Shown here piece after piece: positions 33,898 to 42,235 of a DNA stretch of 64,000 nucleotides. Source of the DNA: Allokutzneria sp. NRRL B-24872 (GTDB lineage Bacteria; Actinomycetota; Actinomycetes; Mycobacteriales; Pseudonocardiaceae). Below the pieces are notes generated by a model, which was not told the DNA's origin, ran no database searches, and saw nothing but the letters and a program-made list of their open reading frames with translations. The DNA lies in the NCBI RefSeq assembly GCF_002155965.1, contig NZ_MUMH01000041.1:31581-95580 (forward strand), in the 5' to 3' direction. Numbering within the stretch: position 1 is the first letter of the stretch; every line of letters starts with the position of its first letter. The translations under genes and the position numbers were made by a program.

Positions 33898-34846
33898 CAA
33901 TCGGATCGGCCTCATCGCGGTGACCGCACTGGCCCCGGCCATCTGGGGCACGACGTACCTGGTCACGACGGAGTTCCTGCCCGCGGACCGGCCGCTGCTG
34001 GCCGCGACGGTGCGCGCGCTGCCCGCGGGCCTGCTGCTGCTCGCGATCACCCGGAAGCTGCCGTCCGGCTCGTGGTGGTGGCGCGCTGCGGTGCTCGGCA
34101 CGCTCAACATCGGCGCGTTCCTCGCGCTGCTGTTCGTCGCCGCCTACCGGCTGCCCGGCGGCATCGCTGCCACAGTCGGAGCGCTGCAACCGTTGCTGGT
34201 GGCCGGTTTCTCGGCGAGCCTTCTCGGCGAGCGCATGTCAAAGCGGACCCTCGTGGCAGCGCTGGCCGCGATCTTCGGGGTCGCGCTGCTCGTCCTGCGG
34301 GCCGAAGCTCAGCTCGACGCGATCGGACTCGCGGCGGCGGTCGGCAGCGCGGTGGTCATGGCCGCCGGAGTGGTGCTCAGCAAGCGCTGGACGTCACCGG
34401 CTCCCGTGCTGGCCACCACGGGCTGGCAGCTCATCGCGGGCGGCATCGTGCTGATCCCGGTGACGCTGCTGGTCGAAGGGCCGCCGCCGGCCGAGCTGAG
34501 CGTGAGCAACCTCCTCGGCTACGGCTACCTCTCCATCATCGGCGCGGCGTTCGCCTACGCACTGTGGTTCCGCGGCATCCGCGAGCTGCCGCCGACCCAG
34601 GTCACCTTCCTCGGCCAGCTCAGCCCCGTCGTCGCGACCATGCTCGGCTGGCTCGCTCTCGGCCAGGAACTCACCGTCCTGCAAGCGATCGGCGCGCTCA
34701 TCGTGCTGGCCGCGCTCATCTTCGCCCAGACCAGAAAGGCAGCACCCCTTGAAGATCACAGTGTTCGGAGCGGCGGGCAGCGTCGGCAGCCGGGTGATGG
34801 CGGAAGCGCGCTCACGGGGGCACTCAGTCTCCGGAGTCACGCGTGA
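33890..34846 (+). CDS. EamA/DMT-family transporter
   Basis: A 318-residue drug/metabolite transporter with ten predicted helices in two EamA repeats: LAPAIWGTTYLVTTEFLP starts the first, and TTGWQLIAGGIVLIPV and AFAYALWFRGIRELPP lie in the second. Such proteins export amino acids or small metabolites. The GTG lies inside an operator palindrome and has no ribosome site, so the message may be leaderless or the true start may be a little downstream (for example GTG near 33920). The last 30 residues are not membrane-like and their coding sequence overlaps the next gene by 98 bases, which is unusually long. Confidence 0.87.
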   Translation: MLNNRIGLIAVTALAPAIWGTTYLVTTEFLPADRPLLAATVRALPAGLLLLAITRKLPSGSWWWRAAVLGTLNIGAFLALLFVAAYRLPGGIAATVGALQPLLVAGFSASLLGERMSKRTLVAALAAIFGVALLVLRAEAQLDAIGLAAAVGSAVVMAAGVVLSKRWTSPAPVLATTGWQLIAGGIVLIPVTLLVEGPPPAELSVSNLLGYGYLSIIGAAFAYALWFRGIRELPPTQVTFLGQLSPVVATMLGWLALGQELTVLQAIGALIVLAALIFAQTRKAAPLEDHSVRSGGQRRQPGDGGSALTGALSLRSHA

Positions 34847-35366
34847 CACCACGCGCTTTCCCGAGCTGCGGCAAGGAAACGCGGCCGATGTCGAGGACGT
34901 GATCGCGCTCAGCAGGGGCCAGGACCTGGTGATCAGCGCGACCCGACCGGCACTGGGACGCGAAGGCGAACTGGTCGTGACGACGAAGGCGGTGCTGGCG
35001 GGGCTCGCCGAGACCGGGGTGCGCCTGCTGATGGTCGGCGGCGCGGCGAGCCTCACCGTTCCCGGCACCGGCGGAACCGTGCTCGACGACCCGAACCTGC
35101 CGCCGGAGATCCGCGCGATCGCCGAGGCGTGCGACGCCCAGCTCGCGGTCTGCCAGGCGGAAACCGTTGTGGACTGGGCTTATCTGAGCCCGCCCGCGCT
35201 GCTGGAGCCCGGCGTGCGGACCGGCGCCTACCGGCTGGGCCGGGACGAGCTGATCATCGACGCCGAGGGGAACTCGGCGATCTCCATGGAGGACTTCGCG
35301 GTGGCACTGCTCGACGAGGCCGAGCGCCCGCGCCACCACCGCACGCGGTTCACGGTGGGCTACTGA
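34749..35366 (+). CDS. NAD(P)H-binding Rossmann-fold protein (NmrA/YwnB type)
   Basis: A 205-residue atypical short-chain dehydrogenase-like protein. MKITVFGAAGSVGSRVMAEA gives the GxxGxxG dinucleotide motif at residues 7-13; GHSVSGVTRD and LVISATRPAL are typical of the NAD(P)-binding family that includes flavin reductase-like and NmrA-like proteins. It starts with TTG, 98 bases before the end of the EamA gene, with AAAGG nine bases upstream; translational coupling is likely. It is probably under the same MarR control. The 3' end overlaps the convergent GNAT gene by 17 bases. Confidence 0.85.
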   Translation: MKITVFGAAGSVGSRVMAEARSRGHSVSGVTRDTTRFPELRQGNAADVEDVIALSRGQDLVISATRPALGREGELVVTTKAVLAGLAETGVRLLMVGGAASLTVPGTGGTVLDDPNLPPEIRAIAEACDAQLAVCQAETVVDWAYLSPPALLEPGVRTGAYRLGRDELIIDAEGNSAISMEDFAVALLDEAERPRHHRTRFTVGY

Positions 35367-35787
35367 CGTAGACGATCATCCCGCCGAAGGACGCGACCTT
35401 GTCGTAGAGCACGCGGGCGGTGGCGTTGTCCTGGTGCGTCTGCCAGTACAGCCGAGGACATCCCCGCTCCCGCGCCACCGACGCGACACCGTCGATGAGG
35501 ACCCGCGCGACGCCCTGACCGCGCGCGTCCTCATCGACGAAGAGGTCCTGGAGATAACAGGAATCCTCCATCCACACGGTCGGGTGGAAGAGGAAGTGCG
35601 CGATGCCGACGAGCCGCCCGTCGAGGCGCGCCGCCACCCCGTGCACACCGTCGCCCGCCAGCAGCCTGCGCCACGTCCGCTCGTAGCTCTCGTCGGTTTC
35701 GACCGTCTTGTAGAAGTCCTTATAGCCGCGCGCCAGGACTTCCCATCTCTCGCGGTCCTCGGGGACCAGCGGGGCGACCTCGATCAT
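35350..35787 (-). CDS. GNAT-family N-acetyltransferase
   Basis: A 145-residue acetyltransferase. LQDLFVDEDARGQGVARVLIDGV contains motif A, with the acetyl-CoA pyrophosphate loop RGQGVA (about residues 90-95). The C-terminal part LYWQTHQDNATARVLYDKV is the usual motif B with the N-A-x-x-L-Y feature. It transfers acetyl from acetyl-CoA to an amine; the substrate is unknown. The gene is divergent from a TetR gene with two operator-like sites between, so it may be part of the same regulon. Confidence 0.9.
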   Translation of the reverse strand: MIEVAPLVPEDRERWEVLARGYKDFYKTVETDESYERTWRRLLAGDGVHGVAARLDGRLVGIAHFLFHPTVWMEDSCYLQDLFVDEDARGQGVARVLIDGVASVARERGCPRLYWQTHQDNATARVLYDKVASFGGMIVYVSSPP

Positions 35788-35796
35788 GCCTCCAGC

Positions 35797-35823
35797 TTGA
35801 CACCGTCAACTTAACGCCGTCAA
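35797..35823. promoter_or_regulatory. Twin operator between GNAT and TetR genes
   Basis: TTGACACCGTCAA (35797-35809) is a dyad with 5-bp arms; TTAACGCCGTCAA (35811-35823) is a second imperfect copy 14 bp later. Both fit in the 45-base gap and end ten bases before the TetR GTG, so they very likely serve autorepression. Confidence 0.75.
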
Positions 35824-35832
35824 CATAGCGGC

Positions 35833-36525
35833 GTGGAAGCCAGGAGGACCCGCGCCAAGCCGGGAGACGGCGCGCGGCTGCGCGAGGAGATCCTGCGCAA
35901 CGCCGAACGGCTGCTCGTGGAGACCGGGAGCGAGGACGCGCTGACCCTGCGCGCGGTCGCGCAGCGCACCAGGGTCACGACACCGTCGGTGTACCTGCAC
36001 TTCAGCGGCAAGGAAGCGCTGATCGAAGCCGTGTGCCTGCGTGTGTGGGACGAACTGGGCGACCGCGTCCGCGAGGCGGTCGGCCGCGTCACCGACCCGA
36101 TCATCGCGCTCGGCGAGTTCGGGCGGGCCTACGTGCACTTCGCGCTCGACCACCCGGTGCAGTACCGGCTGCTGATGATGCGGCCCTCCGCCTCCGCAGA
36201 AGCGTCGAAGGCGTGCTTCGAGCACATGGTGAACGCGGTCACGGCCTGTGTGGAAAACGGTGTGCTGAAAGGGAATCCCGACACCGTCGCGCTGACCATG
36301 TGGACCGCGGTGCACGGCTGCGCGGCGCTGTTGATCACCCAGCCCGCGCTGCCGTGGCCGGACGACGTGAACGAGATCATCGACGCGACCGTGCGCATGG
36401 TGGGCTTCGGCGCCGCGCTCAACACCCACCTCCCCCGTCGCCGCGTGCCACGGAGCGCGGAACTGCTCGACGGGGTCACCGTTGCCGCTGAGCGGCTGAA
36501 AGCCTTGGGGAGCAAGAAGAAATGA
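35833..36525 (+). CDS. TetR-family repressor
   Basis: A 230-residue regulator with HTH region LTLRAVAQRTRVTTPSVYLHF (about 37-57) and the SGKEALIEAV continuation typical of TetR proteins. The C-terminal half has WTAVHGCAALLITQPALPWP, as in the TetR_C_33 group. It starts at a GTG close to the twin dyads, with no room for a long leader. An SDR gene overlaps its stop (ATGATGA), forming an operon, and a GNAT gene is divergent. The effector is probably a small hydrophobic compound related to the SDR or GNAT substrate. Confidence 0.9.
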   Translation: MEARRTRAKPGDGARLREEILRNAERLLVETGSEDALTLRAVAQRTRVTTPSVYLHFSGKEALIEAVCLRVWDELGDRVREAVGRVTDPIIALGEFGRAYVHFALDHPVQYRLLMMRPSASAEASKACFEHMVNAVTACVENGVLKGNPDTVALTMWTAVHGCAALLITQPALPWPDDVNEIIDATVRMVGFGAALNTHLPRRRVPRSAELLDGVTVAAERLKALGSKKK

Positions 36526-37265
36526 TGACTGGCCGAGTGGTGCTCGTGACCGGCGCCTCGCGTGGGGTCGGAGCCGACACCGCGCGCCTGCTCGCCGCCT
36601 CCGGGGCGCACGTCTTCGTGAACTACCGGGACAAGGTGAAGCGCGCCGATCGAGTGGTGGCCGACATCGTGTCGTCCGGCGGCAGCGCCGAGGCGGTCAA
36701 GGCCGATCTCACCGACCCGGCCGAGGCGGCGGCGATGTTCGACGTCGTCCGCGCGCGATGCGGTCGGCTGGACGCGTTGGTGCTCAACGCTTCGGGCGGT
36801 ATGGAGCGCGACCGCGACCCGGACTACGCGATGCGGCTCAACCGGGACGCGCAGGTGCGCGCGGTGGAACTGGCGCTGCCGCTGATGCCCGCGCTCTCCC
36901 GCGTGGTCTTCGTGACCAGCCACCAGGCGCACTTCCACGGCCAGCGCCCGACCTACGACTCCTACGAGGCTGTCGCGGCGAGCAAGCGCGCCGGGGAGGA
37001 CGAACTCCGCGCACGCATCCCGCTGCTGAGCGAGCGCGGTATCGGGCTGGTCGTGGTGTCAGGCGACATGATCGAAGGCACGATCACCGTCACGCTGCTC
37101 GACCGCGCGGAGCCCGGCATCGTCGACGCGCGCCGGGCGGAGGTGCGGAGCCTGCCCACCGTCGCGGAGTTCGCCGAGGCGGTGGCGAAGGCCGCCGTGG
37201 AGCCGGTCGCGACGGGGCACACCGTGTTCGTCGGCGGGGCGGACTACCTCACTCCGACGGGCTGA
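36522..37265 (+). CDS. SDR-family oxidoreductase (non-canonical active site)
   Basis: A 247-residue short-chain dehydrogenase. VVLVTGASRGVGADTARLL is the TGxxxGxG cofactor motif, VLNASGG stands for the NAG motif, and VVFVTSHQAHF carries the catalytic Ser. The usual YxxxK is not present: the nearest Tyr and Lys are in YEAVAASK, six residues apart, so the active site is arranged differently from classical SDRs. A related arrangement is seen in some mycobacterial proteins. The gene overlaps the TetR stop and is co-transcribed with it. Its end overlaps the convergent F420-type gene by 17 bases. The substrate is unknown. Confidence 0.87.
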   Translation: MMTGRVVLVTGASRGVGADTARLLAASGAHVFVNYRDKVKRADRVVADIVSSGGSAEAVKADLTDPAEAAAMFDVVRARCGRLDALVLNASGGMERDRDPDYAMRLNRDAQVRAVELALPLMPALSRVVFVTSHQAHFHGQRPTYDSYEAVAASKRAGEDELRARIPLLSERGIGLVVVSGDMIEGTITVTLLDRAEPGIVDARRAEVRSLPTVAEFAEAVAKAAVEPVATGHTVFVGGADYLTPTG

Positions 37266-37632
37266 ACTCCGACTGGCTGGGTTCGATCTCGATCCCCACA
37301 GCAGCACCGCCGTTGCGCCGTCCCCTGCCGAGCAGGAGCACGATGGTGAACCACCGGAACTTGTTGCCGTACTTGGCGGTCATGGCGCGCTTGGCGGTGC
37401 GCAGTTCGGCGGGCGGCAGCACGCGCGCCCGCCCGCTGCGCCACTCCCCGCACGGAGTGCCGTGGAAGTCCGATGGCGCGAACTCCACGCGCGGATCGCG
37501 CCGCAGCCGCTTGACCTTCCACGAGCGGCTGGGCGTGTAGCCGTAGAGGCGGTCCCCCGAGGGCGCGAGCCAGATCGGCCCGGTGACCGCTGAACCGTCC
37601 TTCTTGTACGTGCGCAACGCGAAGTACTCCAC
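37249..37632 (-). CDS. PPOX-class F420-dependent enzyme
   Basis: A 127-residue split beta-barrel flavin/deazaflavin protein: EYFALRTYKKDGSAVTGPIWLA, then LYGYTPSRSWKVKRLRRDPRVE and a conserved RSGRARVLPPAE region. This is the pattern of the PPOX-class F420-binding proteins of actinobacteria, which bind F420 or biliverdin-like cofactors. The GTG at 37632 has GAGGGGGA seven bases upstream; a longer frame opening at 37860 is not protein-like. It follows a small membrane-protein gene by 11 bases and is probably co-transcribed with it. The reaction is not determined. Confidence 0.85.
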   Translation of the reverse strand: MEYFALRTYKKDGSAVTGPIWLAPSGDRLYGYTPSRSWKVKRLRRDPRVEFAPSDFHGTPCGEWRSGRARVLPPAELRTAKRAMTAKYGNKFRWFTIVLLLGRGRRNGGAAVGIEIEPSQSEFSPSE

Positions 37633-37643
37633 GGCGCTCCCCC

Positions 37644-37901
37644 TCACGGATGCAGAGACGCGGCGTACACCAGCAGTGTGAACACCGCTTGCCCCGACGC
37701 CACGCTGATACCGGCGACGGCCGTCCAGTCGATGGTGTGCCACTTCCTGGTCGCGATCGAGACGACGCCGCAGACGCACGCCACCACCACGAGCGCCAGG
37801 TTCACGTAGGGAAAGACCCAGCTGGCGATCGCCAAGCCCAGGGAGATCGGCCCAAGCCACGCCTGGCTGCCTGAGCGGTCCTTCATGGACACCTGCTTCA
37901 T
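37644..37901 (-). CDS. Small two-helix membrane protein
   Basis: An 85-residue protein with two or three hydrophobic helices (ISLGLAIASWVFPYVNLALV, VVACVCGVVSIATR, IDWTAVAGISVASGQAVFTLLVY) linked by a short basic loop, a layout like DUF4190-type actinobacterial proteins. ATGs at 37901 and 37886 are both possible starts. It lies directly upstream of the PPOX-class gene in the same direction. No function is recognised. Confidence 0.65.
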   Translation of the reverse strand: MKQVSMKDRSGSQAWLGPISLGLAIASWVFPYVNLALVVVACVCGVVSIATRKWHTIDWTAVAGISVASGQAVFTLLVYAASLHP

Positions 37902-37943
37902 CGATCCGTCCGGCTCAGGCTCGGGGCTGGGACCCCACCGAGC

Positions 37944-38513
37944 CTACCGGGACCCGCCGCTATCCAGCCCTGGCCGGATCGGAGCGTCCACCGGCACGCA
38001 CGCGCTGACCGGCCCCTCCGCGAAACCCACCACCAGCCCGGACACGTCTCCGCCGCCGGAGGTCTCGATCACCACTGCCCGGTCGCCGGTGAAGTCCGCC
38101 GGGTCGAAGGTGAACACCGCCGCCGTGCCCGCCGCCTGCGCGCTGCTGAGCCCCGAGGACAGCGCTCCGGCCGAATTCACCGGCTTGTCCCGCATCGGGG
38201 TGAAGCGCGGCGCCCGGCACGTCTTGCCAGCTGGCAGGTAGTCGACCTTGGCCCTGATGCCCAGTTCGGCCAGCTCGCGCTCCAGCCCCGACGCGTCGCT
38301 GAGCTGCTTGATCTCCACGCGCACGGTGCCGTCCTGCTGCTTCTCCAGCGCGTAGGCCGCCCCGCCTCCGGTGAACAGCAACGGCACCGCGACGGCCGCG
38401 AGCCCCACCGCGACGAGCGCGACGCGCCACCTGGCCGCCGGGCGAACGGGCTCGCGCTCCGCCACGACCTGCTTGAGCTCGGCGAGCAGGCGGTCTTCGA
38501 AACGTTGCGTCAT
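37944..38513 (-). CDS. Membrane-anchored partner of the ECF sigma factor
   Basis: A 189-residue protein with a short cytoplasmic N-terminus (TQRFEDRLLAELKQVVAE), one membrane helix (about 30-50, WRVALVAVGLAAVAVPLLF) and a 140-residue extracytoplasmic part without a recognised domain. The gene overlaps the sigma-factor gene by four bases (ATGA), the normal position of an anti-sigma factor. It lacks a clear zinc (HxxxCxxC) motif, so it may be an unusual anti-sigma factor or a regulated product. The cytoplasmic segment is too short for a typical anti-sigma domain. Confidence 0.7.
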   Translation of the reverse strand: MTQRFEDRLLAELKQVVAEREPVRPAARWRVALVAVGLAAVAVPLLFTGGGAAYALEKQQDGTVRVEIKQLSDASGLERELAELGIRAKVDYLPAGKTCRAPRFTPMRDKPVNSAGALSSGLSSAQAAGTAAVFTFDPADFTGDRAVVIETSGGGDVSGLVVGFAEGPVSACVPVDAPIRPGLDSGGSR

Positions 38514-39061
38514 GGCAGGACCTCCGCGTTCGAGGAGACGAGGTGCTCGCGCATCAGCCGCCGCGCCCGGTGCAGCCGAACCCGCGCGGTCCCGGCCCGC
38601 ACGCCCAGCGCCTTCGCGGCGTCCTGGACGGTCAGCCCGTCGAGCGCGACCAGTTCGAGGACCGCGCGCTCCCCGTCGGAGAGCCGGTCCATCGCCCGGT
38701 ACAGCTCGCGCGCCCGGCTCGCCGCGTCGATCCGCCGCTCCAGTGCGGCGATGTCGTCCTCGTCGAGCAGCGCCCGCCCGGCGATCCGGCTCGCCGCCCG
38801 CAGTCCGCGCGCTCGGCGCCGCAACTCCCCCGCGACGACGTTGCGCGCCACCCCGAAGAGCCATCGGGTGGGGTCACCCCGGTCCGCGCGGAAGGTGTGC
38901 GCGGTGTCGATCACCGCGAGGAACACGTCCGCGGTCAGGTCGGCGGCGAGGTGCGGATCGTCGACGCGGCGGACGACGAAGCGCTGCACCGCTTGGACGT
39001 GCTCGCGGTAGAACGCCTCGAACGCGGCGGGATCGTGGCCTATTCGCGTGAAGTCGGTCAT
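38510..39061 (-). CDS. ECF-type RNA polymerase sigma factor
   Basis: A 183-residue sigma factor. Region 2 includes FEAFYREHVQAVQRFVVRRV and ADLTADVFLAVIDTAHTFR with RWLFGVARNVV; region 4 includes LSDGERAVLELVALDGLTVQDAAKALGVRAGTARVRLHRAR. These are standard ECF sequences. The membrane-protein gene follows with a 4-base overlap, consistent with a sigma/anti-sigma pair. It is divergent from the iron-uptake operon and the IdeR-type box lies in the shared intergenic region, so iron control of the sigma factor is possible. Confidence 0.92.
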   Translation of the reverse strand: MTDFTRIGHDPAAFEAFYREHVQAVQRFVVRRVDDPHLAADLTADVFLAVIDTAHTFRADRGDPTRWLFGVARNVVAGELRRRARGLRAASRIAGRALLDEDDIAALERRIDAASRARELYRAMDRLSDGERAVLELVALDGLTVQDAAKALGVRAGTARVRLHRARRLMREHLVSSNAEVLP

Positions 39062-39137
39062 CTCTCACCCGTCCCCAGATGTGCGCGACACCTCTACTTG
39101 GACGACGGGCACCACGGCGTTACACGGGCGCAAGTCC

Positions 39138-39156
39138 TTAGGTTAGCCTTCCCTCA
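39138..39156. promoter_or_regulatory. DtxR/IdeR-type iron box
   Basis: TTAGGTTAGCCTTCCCTCA matches 15 of 19 bases of the DtxR/IdeR consensus TTAGGTTAGGCTAACCTAA, with the left half perfect. It lies 28 bases before the start of the siderophore-binding protein gene. Iron-loaded IdeR is predicted to repress the importer. Confidence 0.8.
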
Positions 39157-39184
39157 TCCGGGTTACACGCCGAAGGGGAGCCCC

Positions 39185-40198
39185 ATGCCCAGAGTGTCAT
39201 CACGCCTGCTCAGCGCGCTAGCCATGGCCGTGGTCCTGACCGCGTGCGGAAGCGCCGCAACCCCTCAGCCGGGTGATGCCGGGGGGTCGGCACCCACGGC
39301 GGACGGTGTGTTCCCGGTGCGCGTGGAGCACAAGTACGGGGTCACCGAGATCAAGGCGCAGCCGCAGCGCGTGGTGACGCTGGGCCTGTCCGACCAGGAC
39401 GTCGCGCTCGCCGTCGGCGTCAAGCCGGTCGGCGTCGTCGACTGGTTCAAGGAGCGCCCGTTCGGCAAGTGGCCGTGGACGCAGCCGTTGTGGGGCAACA
39501 CTCCTCCGGAGATCGTCGGCGAGCGCGACGAGTACAACCTGGAGAAGATCGCCAAGCTGCGCCCCGATCTGGTCATCGCCCAGTACTCGGGGATGAAGAA
39601 GGAGCAGTACGACACGCTCAGCCAGCTCGGCGTGCCCGTTGTCGCGCAGTCCGGGAAGTTCGCCGACTACGCCGCGACCTGGCAGGAGATGACCCGCAAC
39701 CTGGCCAAGGCGCTGGGCAGGGGCGCGACCGGGGAGAAGCTGATCGCCGACATCGGGGAGCGCTTCGCCAAGGTGCGCAAGGAGAATCCGGCGTTCGCGG
39801 GCAAGACGGCGATCGTCGCCGACACCTTCGAGCCCGGCAACTACGCCGCGTTCGCCGCGCACGACCCGAAGGCCGCGTTCCTGGCCGAGTCCGGCTTCAC
39901 GATGCCGCAGAAGATCCTCGACGTGCCCAAGGCCGAGAACATCATCAGCATCGGCTCGGAGGGCTTGGACCTGCTCGACGTGGACCTGCTGCTCTGGCTC
40001 TCCGAGGACGAGGTCGCCTCGCAGCGCGTCCGCGACGAGCCGCTGTACCGCAAGCTCAAGGTCTCGCAGGACAAGCGCGACCTGTTCGTGCCGTACAACG
40101 AGCCGCCCATCGGCGCCGCGATCTCGTTCAACACCGTGCTGTCGATCCCCTACGCCATCGACAAGCTCGTGCCGATGCTCGCGGGCAAGGTGAAGTGA
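39185..40198 (+). CDS. Iron-siderophore ABC transporter substrate-binding lipoprotein
   Basis: A 337-residue FecB/FepB-type binding protein. The signal peptide MPRVSSRLLSALAMAVVLTAC ends in a lipobox (LTAC) with the lipidated Cys21. The mature protein has the class III features: RVVTLGLSDQDVALAVGVKPVGV, EKIAKLRPDLVIAQYSG and the long linking helix. It binds a ferric siderophore outside the membrane and delivers it to the two permeases downstream. The next gene overlaps by four bases (GTGA). The IdeR-type box upstream indicates iron repression. The siderophore cannot be identified from the sequence. Confidence 0.9.
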   Translation: MPRVSSRLLSALAMAVVLTACGSAATPQPGDAGGSAPTADGVFPVRVEHKYGVTEIKAQPQRVVTLGLSDQDVALAVGVKPVGVVDWFKERPFGKWPWTQPLWGNTPPEIVGERDEYNLEKIAKLRPDLVIAQYSGMKKEQYDTLSQLGVPVVAQSGKFADYAATWQEMTRNLAKALGRGATGEKLIADIGERFAKVRKENPAFAGKTAIVADTFEPGNYAAFAAHDPKAAFLAESGFTMPQKILDVPKAENIISIGSEGLDLLDVDLLLWLSEDEVASQRVRDEPLYRKLKVSQDKRDLFVPYNEPPIGAAISFNTVLSIPYAIDKLVPMLAGKVK

Positions 40199-41193
40199 GG
40201 CCAGCTCTGCGAGGGCTCGGCCTCGTCGTCGCGGTGGCCGCGCTCGGCGTGGTCATCGTGCTCAGCGTGTGGCTCGGACTGCGGAACATCCCGATTTCTG
40301 AGTTGTGGCGCGTGTTGTGGCACCACGACGGCTCCGTCGAGGCCGTGACCGTGCACGAGGTCCGGCTGCCGAGGACGCTGCTCGGCGTCCTGGTCGGCGC
40401 GGCGTTGGGGTTGTCGGGCGCGCTCATGCAGGCGCTCACCCACAACCCCCTCGCCGACCCCGGCCTGCTCGGCGTGACGCTCGGCGCGTCCACCGCCGTG
40501 GTCTCCGGCATCACCTTCCTCGGTGTGACCACGGTGACCGGGCACGTCTGGCTCGCCTTCGCCGGTGCGGCGGTGGCGTCCGTGGTGGTCTACCTGCTCG
40601 GCGCGAGCGGTCGCGGCAGGCCCACCCCGGAACGGCTCGTGCTGGCCGGCGCCGCGATCACCGCGACGCTGTACGCGTTCAACTCCGCGATGCTGCTGCT
40701 CTTCCCGCAGTCCTTCGGCCAGTTCCGGTTCTGGGAGGTCGGCGCGCTCGCCGGGCGCGGTGCCGACGTGCTCGCCCAAGTCGCGCCGTTCCTCCTGGTC
40801 AGCATCCCCGGCGCACTGCTGCTGGCCCGCTCGCTCAACGCGCTGGCGCTCGGCGACCAGGTCGGCAAGTCCCTCGGCGTGCACGTCGGCCGCACGCGCG
40901 TGCTCGGCGTGCTCGCCGTGACCGTCCTTTGTGGAGCTGCGACCGCGGCGGCCGGGCCCATCGCCTTCGTCGGCCTCGCCGTGCCGCACGCCGCGCGCCT
41001 GATCGTCGGCACCGACCAGCGGTGGGTGCTGCCCTATTCGGCTGTGCTCGCGCCGATCCTGTTGGTGGGCGCGGACATCATCGGCCGCTTCGTGATCGCT
41101 CCCGCTGAGTTGCAGGTCGGCATCGTCACCGCGTTCCTCGGCGCCCCGGTGTTCATCGCGCTGTGCCGCCGTCGCTCCCCTGGCAGGTTGTGA
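40195..41193 (+). CDS. FecCD-type siderophore permease
   Basis: A 332-residue permease of the BtuC/FepD family with about nine or ten helices. VRLPRTLLGVLVGAALGLSGALMQALTHNPLADPGLLGVT is the family signature near residues 60-100 (quoted in parts: RLPRTLLGVLVG, ALMQALTHNPLAD). GAATAAAGPIAFVGLAVPHAAR is the coupling-helix region that contacts the ATPase. The start GTG overlaps the binding-protein stop (GTGA). With the following permease it forms the heterodimeric membrane channel for the ferric siderophore. Confidence 0.9.
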   Translation: MRPALRGLGLVVAVAALGVVIVLSVWLGLRNIPISELWRVLWHHDGSVEAVTVHEVRLPRTLLGVLVGAALGLSGALMQALTHNPLADPGLLGVTLGASTAVVSGITFLGVTTVTGHVWLAFAGAAVASVVVYLLGASGRGRPTPERLVLAGAAITATLYAFNSAMLLLFPQSFGQFRFWEVGALAGRGADVLAQVAPFLLVSIPGALLLARSLNALALGDQVGKSLGVHVGRTRVLGVLAVTVLCGAATAAAGPIAFVGLAVPHAARLIVGTDQRWVLPYSAVLAPILLVGADIIGRFVIAPAELQVGIVTAFLGAPVFIALCRRRSPGRL

Positions 41194-42215
41194 TGCTCAT
41201 CCGCTTCCGCGCTGTCTCCGTTCGCGTGCGCCCGCGCTCGGCGACGGTCGTGATCACGTTGCTGCTGCTGACCTTCGCGCTCGGCGCCGTCAGCATGACC
41301 ACCGGCGACTTCCCGCTCACCGTCTGGGAGGTCGTGCGCACCGTCCTCGGTTTCGGCGATCCCGCGACGGAGTTCATCGTCAACCGCCTGCGCCTGCCCC
41401 GCGTGCTCATCGCCGTCCTCGTCGGCGCCGCGCTCGCGCTGAGCGGGGCCGTGTTGCAGAGCCTGACCCGCAATCCCCTTGGCAGCCCCGACTTCATCGG
41501 CTTCGCCAACGGCTCCGCGACCGGGGCGCTGATCGCCATCCTGGTGTTCCAGGGCAGCATGGCCGAGATCTCCCTCGGCGCGCTCGTCGGCGGCGTCGCC
41601 ACCGCCGCGCTCGCCTACCTGCTCGCCTTCCGGCGCGGCGTCCAGGGCTTCCGGCTCATCCTCGTCGGCATCGGGCTGAGCGCCATGCTGTTGGCCGCCA
41701 ACAACTACCTCGTCACGCGCGCTTCGCTGACCGGCGCCATCGCCGCGCAGACGTGGATCACCGGAAGCCTCAACGGCCGCACCTGGCTCCAGCTCCTCCC
41801 GCTGCTGATCGCCATCGCGCTCCTGCTCCCGCCCACCGTCTACTTCGGACAGAAGCTCGCGCTCCTGGAACTCGGCGACGACAAGGCCCGCGCACTCGGC
41901 GTCCCCGTCGAGACCACCCGGCTGGCCCTGCTCGGCGTCAGCGTCACCCTCTCCTCCGTCGCCACCGCCGCGGCGGGCCCCATCACCTTCGTCGCCCTCG
42001 CCGCCCCGCAACTCGCCCGCAAGCTCACCGCTGCCCCCGGCCCCAACCTCACCGCCGCCGCGGCCACCGGCTCCCTGCTGCTCGTCGCCAGCGACCTGGC
42101 CGTGCAACGCCTCTTCTCCCCCACGCCACTGCCCGTCGGCATCCTCACCAGCGCCATCGGTGGCACCTACCTCGCCTGGCTCCTCGTCCGCGAATGGCGC
42201 CGCAACCACCTCTGA
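41193..42215 (+). CDS. FecCD-type siderophore permease
   Basis: A 340-residue second FecCD permease. The signature RLPRVLIAVLVGAALALSG with LQSLTRNPLGSPDFIGF and the coupling region TAAAGPITFVALAAPQLAR match FepG-like proteins. The ATG overlaps the stop of the first permease (TGATG). The operon ends here: no ATP-binding protein gene follows, so the ATPase must be encoded elsewhere or shared with another importer. The region after the stop holds CTGAA-type palindromes. Confidence 0.9.
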   Translation: MLIRFRAVSVRVRPRSATVVITLLLLTFALGAVSMTTGDFPLTVWEVVRTVLGFGDPATEFIVNRLRLPRVLIAVLVGAALALSGAVLQSLTRNPLGSPDFIGFANGSATGALIAILVFQGSMAEISLGALVGGVATAALAYLLAFRRGVQGFRLILVGIGLSAMLLAANNYLVTRASLTGAIAAQTWITGSLNGRTWLQLLPLLIAIALLLPPTVYFGQKLALLELGDDKARALGVPVETTRLALLGVSVTLSSVATAAAGPITFVALAAPQLARKLTAAPGPNLTAAAATGSLLLVASDLAVQRLFSPTPLPVGILTSAIGGTYLAWLLVREWRRNHL

Positions 42216-42235
42216 CCCACGCCGTCGTTTAAGCC

